From Isoetes taiwanensis (taxonomy: Eukaryota > Streptophyta > Lycopodiopsida > Isoetales > Isoetaceae): 64,000 bases of DNA. The notes under the pieces were generated by a model. That model was not told the origin of the DNA. It ran no database searches and was given only the letters and a program-made list of their open reading frames with translations. Positions 50,800-61,196 of this stretch are shown here, in pieces (the stretch's first letter is position 1; each line of letters begins with the position of its first letter). Location: positions 5,252,745 to 5,316,744 of the forward strand of contig JAJEKV010000039.1 in the NCBI GenBank assembly GCA_021234155.1, written 5' to 3'. A program made the position numbers and the translations under genes.

Positions 50800-51240
50800 A
50801 ACAGATTATAGATTGTGTATTGTAGATAGTATATTATAGTTTTAGATCCAAGATAGATTGCATTATGGTTGGAATAGATTGTGGTTTTGGATTACATTGT
50901 GGTTAGATTAAACTGTGGTTCAAGTCATATTGTGATTCGTTGCATTGTGGTTTAAACTTGGTTGTGGTTGTAGATTACATTGTGGTTCTAGATTATGGTT
51001 TTGATTAGATTGTGGTTTTGGATTGGAATGTGGTTTTTGGTTTCAATTTTCTTGTGATTGTGGTTGTGGATTATATTGTGGGTCTAGATTATGGTTTGAT
51101 GGATTGTGGTTTTAGGTTAGATTGTGATTTTAAGGTTTCTAATGGATATTGTTTTATTTTGTGGTTAGGAATTTCATTATTATAGTTTGAGGTTCATGTT
51201 TTGCGGTTTGGGGTTTGAGATTGATAATCAACTATTGTTT
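50800..51240 (+). repeat. degenerate array of TTGTGGTTT motifs
   Basis: About 15 matches or near matches of TTGTGGTTT occur with GATTA-type spacers. The array lies between two coding segments of the transposase-like gene, so it could be intronic or a subterminal array. Confidence 0.8.
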
Positions 51241-53070
51241 TGTTCTTAGATGCAACTCTATAAAGCTTTCAAAGCAAAACATCCAAATGTCAAAGTTGGA
51301 GCTTCACTTTTCAAAATTTGAAGCCGTGGTTTGTAGTGAAGCTAGCAGAGTATAACACTTGTTGTTGCATACATCATGTCGGGTTACAAATCTTTCTTTG
51401 GATGGTTTAACTAAATTAGGAAGAAGCACTCAAAGTCATGTACTTGTGAGTGCAAGATTTTTCTGAGACATCGGTGATCTTTGGAAATGTATTGTTTGCG
51501 GAAGGGTGAGATTGATGAATTCTATAGTAAGGATTGTCTTGCGGTACTTGTAGTGAGTGTGGGATAAAGAAGTTTGAAATCTGCCCCAAGGAATTAGAGA
51601 GTGAGGAGGTTGTGAAATGGGAGTACATCGACTATGAACATGGAGGTGTGGATAAACGTGGAGAGCCTAAGAAAGTTTTGAAACACCAATACAAAGAGAC
51701 CACACCAGCAGTGCTAATAAGCAAACTCAAAGACAGGTTGGAAAAATTTCCCCTCCACAATTTCAAATACAAATGGCAAGATAAAAGTTTAGGTGAAATG
51801 CTCGATAATCTCCCTTCGGATGTCATAGTGTCGATTGGTAGATTTTTAGGAAAATTACACATTGAAAGAGAGAACACAGGTGCAATCTCAATACTGGACA
51901 AGCGTGCAGGTGACCATTCTTGTCCACATTACTTATCATGTGGCTAAGAATGGTGAAGTAGTAAAAGAAACACATTATTATATATCAGATGACCGCAAAC
52001 ATGATACCTTATTCGTGCAGCATTGCTTTAATATGCACTTCAATTATATGGAAGAGCAAGGACTGAAACCACGTAGGCCTTTGGGTTTTTTTTCGATGGT
52101 CTTTGCATCACAATTCAAAGCTGCAAGGCCATTTTATTTTATTGCTAGATACTCTTATCAGACTCTAATTCATATGATGTGGAATTACTTTGGTTCAAAC
52201 CACGGAAAGGGAGAACATGATGGCAAGGCTGCTGAATTAAAGAGATGGATCAGAATGGTCCAACTCCTATATCCTGATACTAAGATAGAGAATGCACATG
52301 ATATTGTGGAGGCTGCCAAGGAGTTATTTTCTGGTACAGTTTCTTCTAAAGAGGAACCAAAAACAAAAAAGAAAGATATTAAAAGATTTTTTTGGGAAGT
52401 TAAAGCAGGAGAAGTCGATAGGCGTAAGGAATGGGGAGCACATACGGTGAAGGATACTCAAAAAATTCATAGTGTACGCGCATTCAGCTTGGGATCAACA
52501 ACTCAATTACAGGTTCGAAGATTCTCATGCTTTTGTAGTTTTTGTTTAGATGAACATTGGGATAGATGCGAGAATACGGCATATGTGAATAAGTGGGAAC
52601 TGGTGGAAATTGAACCTGCTTCTTCATCTACTTGTGATGCAATTGAGGTTAGAAAGTCACAAAGGCCCTTATATTCGGGTGTTAATATTATTTGACCGGG
52701 ATTCGGATGTGGAGATTACTTTTCGCGTTGGCGGCACCAAAAACAACCCGAAGGGGATGACTTTTGGTTGCTTGCATGTACAAGGGAGAAGTATGTAGTG
52801 GAAAAAAGACTTCAAAGATAATGGGCGTGGTTCTTTAAAAAGGTGAAAGTATATTAGAAGGAACTTACTTCAAAAAAATTCCAAGTTCAAAGAGAGGTTA
52901 TGAATTATGTTCTCAAGAAGGAGCTGCAAAGGTTTACTCTACACAAGTATGTGGTGTTAGAATTCCACTAATGAAAGGAAATTATGCTATCAAAGGACAT
53001 CCTGTATTTCACCTTCTAGATCCTAAGGATGAAGAACAGATCAGAGCCAACTTACCACCTGTGTTGTCAG

Positions 53071-53195
53071 ATGATGATGATGATGATGATGGTGATGGTG
53101 ATGGTGATGGTGATGGTGATGGTGATGTTGATGATGATGGTGATGGTGATGGTGATGGTGATGGTGATGGTGATGGTGATGGTGATGGTGATAGT
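53071..53195 (+). repeat. GATGAT / GGTGAT microsatellite inside coding frame
   Basis: The hexamer GGTGAT and trimer GAT run in the frame of the transposase-like gene, giving an Asp-rich, Asp-Gly tail that ends at 53201. Confidence 0.9.
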
Positions 53196-53639
53196 GAGTG
53201 AACACTTGTTGTTGTGAGCATATGATGATGATGAACAGATCAAAGCCATCTGGGTTGTCGTGATGATGATTTTCATGTATTGATGTTTTAATAGATAATG
53301 ATGATGATGATGAGTTGATATATCTTGTATTCTTCTACTTGTGTTTTCTGTGCTTGTATGATAATGTTATTGTTTAGACTTTATGTTATTAATGTTTCAT
53401 TCATAACTAACATATGTTTAAAAGGTGTGTTGGTTTATTCATTTGATAGATATTGAATGAATAGGTGTTAGGTTCAAATCCAAGGATGTTAAGTTTGAAT
53501 TTTGATAATTTTGGATCTATGTCTTACATGGTAGAGTAGTCCAATACAAAAACCCTAAACCTAATATCCCACACCAATATCCCACATGCCAAAGAAGCAA
53601 AAGTAGCATGTGTATATAAGATGCACCTAGAAGTGATTA

Positions 53640-53839
53640 AGTATCATGTGATTGGGCCTTGTTGACGAACCTTTGGAGACATCCAAGGGGGATGGACCTG
53701 TGGTGCGCGTAGGGGATGCCCTACAATTAGTCGAGCCACATTGGTCTGAGATCTAACGACCTCGAATCGGATATAATTCGAGGGTTCTCTTTAAACGGAA
53801 ATTTCCGTACGGAGATTTACGGAAGGCAGAGGCCGAGAT
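53640..53839. other. cluster of short palindromes
   Basis: CCTCGAAT and ATTCGAGG form a perfect 8-bp stem (53761-53784), followed by CGGAAATTTCCG (a perfect 12-bp palindrome) and a near copy TACGGAGATTTACGGAA. Confidence 0.6.
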
Positions 53840-54120
53840 AGGTCCCAATAAAAGTCGGAGTGGATATCCCACTATGATGGCTCACATGATCTAACCTCTA
53901 GGGTGGCCTCCTAGAGGGTGTAACCTCGAGGGTGTATAGTATAGTGTCTTAGAGGTCTTAGAGGGTTGTTGTGAATGAATAGGTCCCAATAAAAGTCGGA
54001 GTGGATATCCCACTCACGATGGCTCACATGATCTAACCTCTAGGGTGGCCTCCTAGAGGGTGTAACCTCGAGGGTGTATAGTATAGTGTCTTAGAGGTCT
54101 TAGAGGGTTGTTGTGAATGA
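53840..54120. repeat. 141-bp tandem duplication
   Basis: Copies at 53840-53980 and 53981-54120 are nearly identical, starting AGGTCCCAATAAAAGTCGG. Each contains an 8-bp inverted repeat (CCTCTAGG, CCTAGAGG). Confidence 0.92.
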
Positions 54121-54339
54121 TATCTTTGTTGTGAATGATATGCTTGTGGGGGGAAGGTGTTGTGAATGATACATGTGTTGACAATTGAATTTACAGGACA
54201 ATGATGGTGAATACATCCGAATACATCCGAGACGAGACATGGAACATGGAGGGCTTTGCTGTGTATGTATAAAGGTATGTATAATCTACATCCAAAATGG
54301 TACCATGCATAAAATCCCAAACAACAACTAAAAAGAAAA

Positions 54340-54525
54340 AAGAAAGTGAGTGAGTGAGGTAGTAGTGAGATGGGGGCGCTTCCCCCTCGAGAGAGTGAGG
54401 TCGATGAGTGATGAGTGAGGTGGGGCTTCCCCTCGAGAAGGATGAGTGAGGTGAGGTGGGGGGCGCTTCCCCTCGAGGCCAAGCGGATGAGTGAGGAGGG
54501 GGGGCGCTTTCCCCATCGCCGGATT
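54340..54525. repeat. G-rich minisatellite
   Basis: Irregular repeats of GTGAGGTGGGGCGCTTCCCC with TCGAG and GATGAGTGAG spacers. Confidence 0.8.
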
Positions 54526-54639
54526 GAGGGACTTTGCAGCATTAGACTAAGTCCTTAGAGAGGTCCTTAAAAAGTGTCCTTAAGAAAATGAACTCCGAAT
54601 TCCAACTCAAAAAAAAAACAAACTCGGACTAACTATACT

Positions 54640-55320
54640 ATACAACTCAAGCGTCAAAAAGAAAAACAAACAAACCACAAACTCAAAACTCCATTTCTCA
54701 AAACTCCATTTCTCTTTGTGGCTTGTTACTACATAAACTCAAACTCCACAAACTCAAACTCCACAAACTCAAACTCAAATTCTCTCTTTTGAAAAAAAAA
54801 ACAAACAAACCACAAACTCAAAACTCCATTTCTCAAAACTCCATTTCTCTTTGTGGCTTGTTACTACATAAACTCAAACTCCACAAACTCAAACTCCACA
54901 AACTCAAACTCAAATTCTCTCTTTTGTGACTTGTTACTACACAAACACAAACTCCACAAACTAAAACTCCAATTCTCTCTTTTGTGACTTGTTACTACAC
55001 AAACACAAACTCCACAAACTAAAACTCCAATTCTCTCTGTGGGTTGTTACTACATAAACTCAAACTTCCAAACTCTAAACTCCACAAACTAAAACTCCAA
55101 TTCTCTTTGTGGCTTGTTACTACATAAACTCAAACTCCACAAACTCAAACTCAAATTCTCTCTTTTGTGACTTGTTACTACACAAACACAAACTCCACAA
55201 ACTAAAACTCTAATTCTCTTTGTGGCTTGTTACTACATAAACTCAAACTTCCAAACTCTAAACTCCACAAACTAAAACTCCAATTCTCTTTGTGGCTTGT
55301 TACTACATAAATTCAAACTT
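54640..55320. repeat. satellite-like array
   Basis: Repeated blocks built from CACAAACTCAAACTC, ATTCTCTTTGTGG and CTTGTTACTACATAAACTC, with several block types alternating. It lies between the two convergent genes of the TIR element. Confidence 0.9.
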
Positions 55321-55326
55321 ACGTGT

Positions 55327-56248
55327 TTACAATATATTCAAAATCTGAATAAGCAAGTCATGTCCATAATCTCTAAAAACTTGATTACATATACAAATAA
55401 TCAAGTAATCCCTTATACTAGACACAGCCTGTGGTGTAAAACATCGGTTTGAATAGTGTAACCAATTCTGTATGGCAGCATCTTCCTCCATGATGATTTT
55501 AGCAAACATACAAATATACAATCCACATGAATAACCATTTGATTGGAGAGGATGAGGGCTAAGATGGCACCACCGCAAATTCTCTTTGAATTGGGCTGCT
55601 CGTGGGGAAAGCTTGGCCAAAGCTTCTATTAGCCTGTTATAAGAGAGGAAAGTCAATTCCTACATAATTAAAATAAGTTTACATTTGAATTCACAAATTG
55701 ACCACTTACCTGCTTATAGGTGTCCAATCATACCTTTGACAACCAAGGCTATCAAAGTGCAATATAACTGGATAAGTGTAATTGCTAGGGGCTAAAAGAC
55801 CCAATATCACAGCTGCAGTCCAATGATTCCTATGGCACATAGGAATAATCAAACATGCACAATGGTCCATATCCAATCCCAGCAACAATTTGGATATAAC
55901 AAGTTCTTTTTTCATTTTTATATATCCATATGTTAGTGCATGACATATGTATACTTGTTTTCTTCGTTCCTCATCCAAATGTAGCCACTCATTTCTAAGC
56001 AAAATACACCATTTCTAAGCAAAATACACCATGCTATAAAGAGATCACAACAGAAAGTACAATCCTAGGTATACAACAATTTACCTCATGAACAGATCAA
56101 TGATCGTATTATTAAGCCATCGTGTCTCATTGTCCAAAATGTCTACGTCTGTGCTCGTTATAGTGATTGGGTTGGACTCGGCGCAATACACCATGGGTAG
56201 AAAGTTGTCGAAAGCAATTCTACTAGGGATCCGCTCCTCTTCCTCAAT
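55327..56248 (-). CDS. Ulp1-type (C48) cysteine protease module
   Basis: Ulp1-type proteases cleave SUMO-like modifiers, and such modules recur in plant transposons. Three exons are visible: 56248-56085 (ends WLNNTIIDLFMR), 55994-55710 (NEWLHLDEERR...), and 55633-55327. The introns 56084-55995 and 55709-55634 have GT-AG borders and join in phase. The catalytic residues appear in order: His in IPMCHRNHWTAAVI, Asp in VILHFDSLG, and Gln and Cys in LQSNGYSCGLY. I see no frame break across the three exons. An acceptor precedes the first exon, so more exons or a fusion with the upstream modules is likely. Confidence 0.83.
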
Positions 56249-56387
56249 CTGTTATTAAGGTAAATAATACAATCCAAGGAAACAAATGCATTTTAACACA
56301 TTTAGATTTCAAAGTAGATTTCAGGATATCTTACACAATGTTTTGTAACAAATTAGATCTAAAATAGTTTATAGATTCTAGTAATAA

Positions 56388-57322
56388 TCAAATCTTGTTC
56401 TTCTTCTTCATAGCCACAATAAATTTTTCGGAGATATCATCCAACCAATTTTCTATTGGATGATCTTGTACATATGTAGCAACACTATCGAGAAGAAAGG
56501 CCCAACAACCATGGCTTCAAAACTTTGGTAAAATAGTCTCGATCACCTTGCTTTCGAGATTGAAGGTGATAGGAGTGACTATAGTGTGTCGGGCATTTTG
56601 TAACCTTTGTACATATGGTCATCAACCAAGAGTGTATTGACCACTTTATATGATCCTGCAAGAGGTTTGTGATTGTACACTTTCTCTAGAATCTTGAAGT
56701 TAATATTGATTTTATTAACTTTAGTGCATGCTCTAGTGAGTTCCTTTAGACCCCACTGGAATATTAATGCACTCCTTATATCTTCTGGAAAGAACTTTTT
56801 AGTTATCAGGTTCAAGATGGTACCATCAAAATCAGCCCATATTGCAATGTCAAACTGGTTTATACACCAGCCAAGAAACTCGAATAAATCTTTCCTGAAT
56901 ACCAACATCTTTGTTTTGGAAAGCAACAAAAGTTCTAGTGGTGGATCCACCCTTGGTATGACATTCCTACTAGTTTGCTCGTAGAATTTTCCAAGCACAC
57001 CATTGAAATCAAAGATCAATAGTTTTTTAGACAACCTGATTCTCTTGATGGCTGGAGATGATGCACAATCACTTCCAGGTATAATAAGGTCCATTTTCTT
57101 CTCTTTGAACTCTCCATCAGAATTGTCAGGTACTAGTAAAAACAACAAGATACAACGGTCAAATATTGAGGAAGAACGAGACAAAAAAGAAGCTAGGAAA
57201 AAAATGAAACCTTTTAACTCAATCAATGCAGGTATCTTACTTGGTTGTTTTGTGGATGGTGGTTGAGGTAAAATGCTATTTGACATTACATTGTCATCAT
57301 CAAATTGTATTTCTTGAGCCAA
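56388..57322 (-). pseudogene. FCP1/NIF-type HAD phosphatase module
   Basis: The minus strand shows KKLLIFDFNGVLGKFYEQ, the D-x-N-G-V-L catalytic loop variant, then VFRKDLFEFLGWCINQFDIA, IWADFDGTI, and NTLLVDDHMYKGYKMP as the distal acidic motif. A likely GT-AG intron lies between about 57236 and 57137, before PDNSDGEFKEKK. After GYKMP the frame shifts once (DYFTKVLKPWLLGL) and again near 56480 (DSVATYVQDHPIENWLDD), ending at 56388. These two single-base breaks make it a probable pseudogene, though sequencing error cannot be excluded. The first residue of the catalytic loop is Asp but the third position is Asn, so activity is doubtful. Confidence 0.75.
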
Positions 57323-57599
57323 GAGAATTGCTATATATTTAGAGAATTAGTACACTAATTTACTAACTGTAATGGAACAAAAGTGAAGGAAGAATACCTT
57401 TGTTTTTCTAGTAGATATCTCTTCGACATTTTAGGTTTCGATTTCCAATTTGCTACTTGTATCTATACCTAAAGAAATTATAGCTTCAAAGATGAATAAT
57501 ATTAGAACTATCAAAGGAATAATAAAATTAGTATCTTAAACCAACCGGATATGAAATCTTTGACTTCTACTACAAAAAGTGGTTTTTAATGCAACGAAC

Positions 57600-57775
57600 T
57601 TCTCCTCATTGTCGGCTAGAAAGCGGTTTTTCGGATGCGGTGGACTCCGCTTGCTTGGTAGAGCTAGAGGGTTTATTGAGCTTATCCTCCTTGTTGAAGC
57701 TAGAAAGTGGGTTTTCGGATGCGGTGGAAACTTCCTGCTTGGTAAAGCTAGAAGGGCTAGGAGGTCCAAATAGAG
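57600..57775 (-). repeat. ~90-bp imperfect duplication, possibly coding
   Basis: One minus-strand frame reads TKQEVSTASENPLSS and, about 30 codons on, TKQAESTASEKPLSS. This looks like a duplicated Ser/Thr-rich linker upstream of the FCP1-like module. Confidence 0.55.
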
Positions 57776-57989
57776 AAGGTTCATTGTAGCTTTTGGAGAC
57801 ATCATCGCACTTGGCGTGAATTTGGAAGCATCAAAGCATATCTTTGCACTTGACTCTTCATTTAGATTTGATGCAATTTGAAGCCTGCTGCACTTGACTC
57901 TTCATTTAGATTTGGTATTTGCAATTTGAAGCTCGCATGCGAGGAAGATACAAGAAGAATGAAAAATAACATAAGTTATTCTAATACAA

Positions 57990-58960
57990 ACTATTAACTT
58001 TTACATTACCTTGTTTCTCACTTTTCGATTGTCCGGTGTGCTCTTCTTTCTCAATTTCGGGTTGTGTTGCATTCTCCACTTGGATCTTTTGCTCTTCTAT
58101 ATCGTGAGAATAGATATCCCTTATCTCTACTTGTGCTTGCATATGTGGGATTCATATGGACATCTAAAAGGACAACCAACAAAACCATCAACATTAAATG
58201 ATGTTAAGAAGTTGATTGCTTAACCACTTATACATACCATATGAGTGTACAACTTTCTTCACGCCAAATGCAAAGAATCCAAGTGGCGGATATGATCCGT
58301 TACAATCTGGGCTACAACACTTATCCCTATAACTGAAAACAAGAAATTATACACATCAATTTAAAGAGCTTAATGATCAAAATATAACTATTGTTAAGAT
58401 CAAAATTTACTTTTGCTCATACCTTAATAATGAGGCCAAACATTGAATATGGTAAAGATGGTTACACTCTGTAGTAACAAAGGGCAGTGGCTTCCCATCA
58501 TATTCCAAGAATCTTCTACAATAGGGACATACACGTTCAGGTGAGTCTAATAGGAAATTTGTTTCTATAGACTCGGGTAGATAAGGATCTAGTTTAATCC
58601 CGTTCTCAAGGACATTGCAGCCTTCAATAAGCCTTTCAAGACACGGTCTGAGTTTTGCAATCTCATCATTGTCCCCTTGCCTCCTCTTCTCAATAGCATC
58701 AAGATCTTCCTCTACAACAACCAATGATGCCACAACTTTAACTACCTCGGCTTCCTTCATATCTACCACCTGTTGCACACACCCGCAGCTGCTTCCTTTG
58801 TCATTCCTTGCATCAAGCATTTGATGTCTACAATTTCTTGCATATAATGCTCCTTCTTCTCCCTCAATGATTTGAAGGTTTTCTTCAACTCTTTCCATTT
58901 GTTATATGACTGTTGTAGCCTACAATCAACCTCTTTCACCTTCAATTCAAGTGGACTCCT
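57990..58960 (-). pseudogene. coiled-coil and RING-like zinc-finger module
   Basis: The minus strand begins SPLELKVKEVDCRLQQSYNK, a Lys/Glu-rich coiled-coil candidate. A frameshift near 58790 leads to a second helical stretch (VVVEEDLDAIEKRRQGDNDE). Then come RVCPYCRRFLEYDGKP and TECNHLYHIQCLASLL, and after an apparent intron DKCCSPDCNGSYPPLG. The C-x2-C, C-x-H-x2-H-x2-C and CC-x2-C spacing resembles a RING-type finger, hence possibly an E3 ligase, but the match is not exact. A further segment (58150-57990) is Glu/Lys-rich with IEEQKIQVENATQPEIEKEE. Probably exons of the same cargo gene. Confidence 0.5.
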
Positions 58961-59039
58961 TCCATTTTGTCATCACCCGTAAGGAATCAGAATGAAACAA
59001 TTCAATAAATTAGTTCTGAGGGATACAAGTATATTCCAC

Positions 59040-59560
59040 AATCTAAAGAAACTTTATTAAAGGCTCAATCCACAATCTATATTCCACTCACTATAATTCA
59101 GGTCCAATCTATAAAATATAATCCACAAAGCACAAAGTATAAATCCTTAACCACAATTTAACCATCACAAATGCAAAACCACAAACCAAAGCACAAATGC
59201 AAAACCACAAACCACAAAACACAATATAAAATTCCCCAATCCACAAACCAAAACATGCAACCACAAACCACAAACTACAGAACACAATATAAAATTCACT
59301 CAATCCACAAACTAAGACACCCAACTCATAAACCAAATCCATTAACCCCAAACCACAAATCATAAACCACAAACAACAAATCCAAATATATAAACTACAA
59401 TCTAAATTCACAAACTCTAAATCACAATTATATACTACAAATAATATAAATTCACAACTCCAATTTAAGAACTCCAAACCACAATTCTACTAAAGAACTA
59501 CAATTTAAGAACTGCTGACAAAAACTATCACAAAAACTATGACCACAATAACCAGAAAGG
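59040..59560 (-). repeat. degenerate array of AAACCACAA motifs (TTGTGGTTT on minus strand)
   Basis: Dense CCACAAACC and AAACCACAA repeats with CAATATAAAATTC spacers. It is the inverted counterpart of the array at 50800-51240. Confidence 0.85.
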
Positions 59561-59746
59561 TTAGGCTATGAACAAACCAATGATTATTAAGACTCTACAA
59601 TGTTTATCAAAAAGTACTTACTATCAGAATGTCCAAAGGTAAAATCTCCTTTTTGCATCTCCAACTTTGCTGAAACCACCCACATTGTGTTGTGTAAGCT
59701 CATTTGACAAAATGCAAATTAAACAAAATAAAAACTACAACTTGTA

Positions 59747-60231
59747 TTACCATATTTCTGTCTCTTAGACTCCACGGTTTTAGAATATGATGAAGCCAAT
59801 CGTGGTTCAGTGATGCCTGAATCTTGTATAGGTTTCAGTGCTTTTCTAGTCCCACTATCTTCTTGGATGGGTATATTATCTTCTTCTAGCATTGAAGACC
59901 TCTTTTTTGAAGCATGCTTATAAAAACTCAACCAATCTATATCCTTACCTTTAACATCATGCAAAAACCATGCTACAGCCATAACTTGACTAACCTGCCC
60001 ATTTTGAACATGACTCCTTTCCTCATAGATTGCCCTATAAATGCTCAGAAAAGCCTCTTTCTTTTCTTTTTTCAAAGCCCTCAATCTATAGGATTGTTTA
60101 TTCTCCACCTTTGGTCCCCAATACTTAGCATCTCTAATGGATCCACAAACTTTTTCCTCATGTTTTAACAAATCCCCGTATGATAATCCACTATCATTCA
60201 AGACATTTTTTTCCATTTCTACAACCATGAA
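59747..60231 (-). CDS. N-terminal exon of the cargo gene, function unknown
   Basis: An open segment starting MEKNVLNDSGLSYGDLLKHE runs through KVENKQSYRLRALKKEKKEA, FLSIYRAIYEERSHVQNG and DWLSFYKHASKKRSSML, and ends at a plausible donor after RQKYG (GTAATA). A second short exon candidate, EMQKGDFTFGHSD, lies at about 59680-59630 with GT-AG style borders. The lysine-rich helical composition gives no family. Position at the 5' end of the minus-strand gene set, just inside the right terminal repeat, suggests it is the first coding exon. Confidence 0.45.
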
Positions 60232-60329
60232 ATTTAAGAGACCAAGGATTGAACCAACTCCACAAGGTAAAAAATCAATCAAAATTGGCACTACATACAA
60301 CAAAAGCTTTGCCACAAGCTCTAGCTATG

Positions 60330-60590
60330 ATCCGACAATCTTTATGCTATGATCCACAAGCTATGATCCACAAGATCCATTTTGTGCTTCCATAATCTCT
60401 ATTTAGGTCTTTTCACAAGGTCAAAAATCAATGGAAACAAAATCAAGATTTGATATAGCAAAGCTTTTCCCAAAAGCTTTTCCCATGATTTGGCAAGCTA
60501 TGATCCGCCAATCTCTGTTTGGTGGCTATGATCCACAAGATCTGTTTGGCTATGATCCACAAGCTACGATCCACAAGATCTGGCTATTCT
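60330..60590. repeat. degenerate repeat of CTATGATCCACAAG
   Basis: About nine copies of CTATGATCCACAAG or close variants, some with CCGACAATCT or CCGCCAATCT endings. It lies inside the right terminus of the candidate transposon. Confidence 0.85.
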
Positions 60591-60934
60591 TCGGCGGTCT
60601 CTATTTAGGTCTTTTTGGTGTTTTTGGTTATTTTTTGGCGGTCCACGTTATTTTGGTCTCCGTGGCATTTGGCTTGTGTGGCAAATTCAAAAAGTCCTAT
60701 TCTCGAGAAAGATATCATGCCAAAGAGAGGGAATTTTATTTTTGCACTATCATAAATGCTAAATGATTTGAATTTTTGTGTGTACAAACCACAATCTTGA
60801 ACTATGTTTTGGACTATTTTTGTGGTGCAAAAATGAGCAAAATTGAGACACCATACCATGAATCCACCCATAATTTTCATCCTTCATCCTTTGGGCAAAG
60901 TGAATAATAAGTATTTTGCTCAAAGAAGAAAAGC
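60591..60934. other. subterminal segment of the TIR element
   Basis: No gene seen. A short inverted similarity exists between GGGTGGATTCA at 49510 (outside the left end) and its complement at about 60865, probably by chance. Confidence 0.3.
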
Positions 60935-60975
60935 GCAGTTCTAAAACCATAATACAAAATAAGCTGTTTGGGGGC
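60935..60975 (-). repeat. right terminal inverted repeat candidate
   Basis: Its reverse complement starts GCCCCCAAACAGCTTA and continues TTGTATTATGGTTTTAG, matching the left terminus apart from a 10-bp length difference. Confidence 0.5.
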
Positions 60976-61196
60976 TGTTTGTAACAACACTTTATCTTTT
61001 CCTTTTAAATTGGCACTTAAATCAAATTAAATCTAGTGGAGCCAGAGGAATCGCCATTGAAGTTCTTGGGCGATTTGCCTATCCTCAATAGTTCCATGCA
61101 TACAAGAATGAAAATACAACCTCTGGCTCGCCACATCAAACTGAAAAATTCATTTAATCCAGTAGTGTAAATATTATCTTGCTCATCTCTCCTCTG

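Larger units (their letters stand above)
49815..53201 (+). pseudogene. transposase-like gene (SDGCASQFK / HGKG family), decayed
   Basis: The left open segment (49815-50072) starts MEEKDVFLDMADEE and ends in a Lys/Arg-rich stretch. Later segments, across several frames, give MQLYKAFKAKHPNVKVGASL, NTCCC, SCGTCSECGIKKFEICPKEL (51534 on), VLKHQYKETTP and KFPLHNFKYKW. A frameshift near 51900 leads to ILVHITYHV, ETHYYISDDRKHDTLFVQHC, RRPLGFFSMVFASQFKAARP, MMWNYFGSNHGKGEHDGKAA and KRWIRMVQLL. I recall this pattern (a SDGC-x-QFK block, a GHGKG-x-HDG-x-G block, Cys pairs) from uncharacterised transposon-like proteins of mosses, lycophytes and animals. The acidic residues could form a DDE/D centre. It ends in an Asp/Gly repeat. 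Multiple breaks indicate inactivity. Confidence 0.65.
49554..60975. mobile_element. candidate 11.4-kb TIR DNA transposon with transposase and cargo genes
   Basis: The ends carry an imperfect inverted repeat: CCCCCAAATAGCTTA on the left matches the reverse complement CCCCCAAACAGCTTA on the right, and after a 10-bp length difference a further ~24 bp match at about 20 positions. Inside, a transposase-like gene (+) occupies the left half and a cargo region (-) the right half, converging on tandem repeats at 53.8-55.3 kb. Arrays of TTGTGGTTT (left) and AAACCACAA (right) sit about 1.2-1.9 kb from each end in inverted orientation. I could not identify a target-site duplication. The combination supports one element, but the borders rest on eye alignment. 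Confidence 0.5.

Noticed and set aside
53009-53276. Ser-Pro, Met-Val and Ile-Thr repeat frames over the GGTGAT microsatellite
   Set aside because: Only the Asp-Gly frame continues from the coding segment; the others are shadows.
49510-60875. GGGTGGATTCA occurring near both ends of the TIR element in inverted orientation
   Set aside because: It lies outside the left terminus but inside the right one, so it does not fit the terminal repeat; an 11-bp match can occur by chance.
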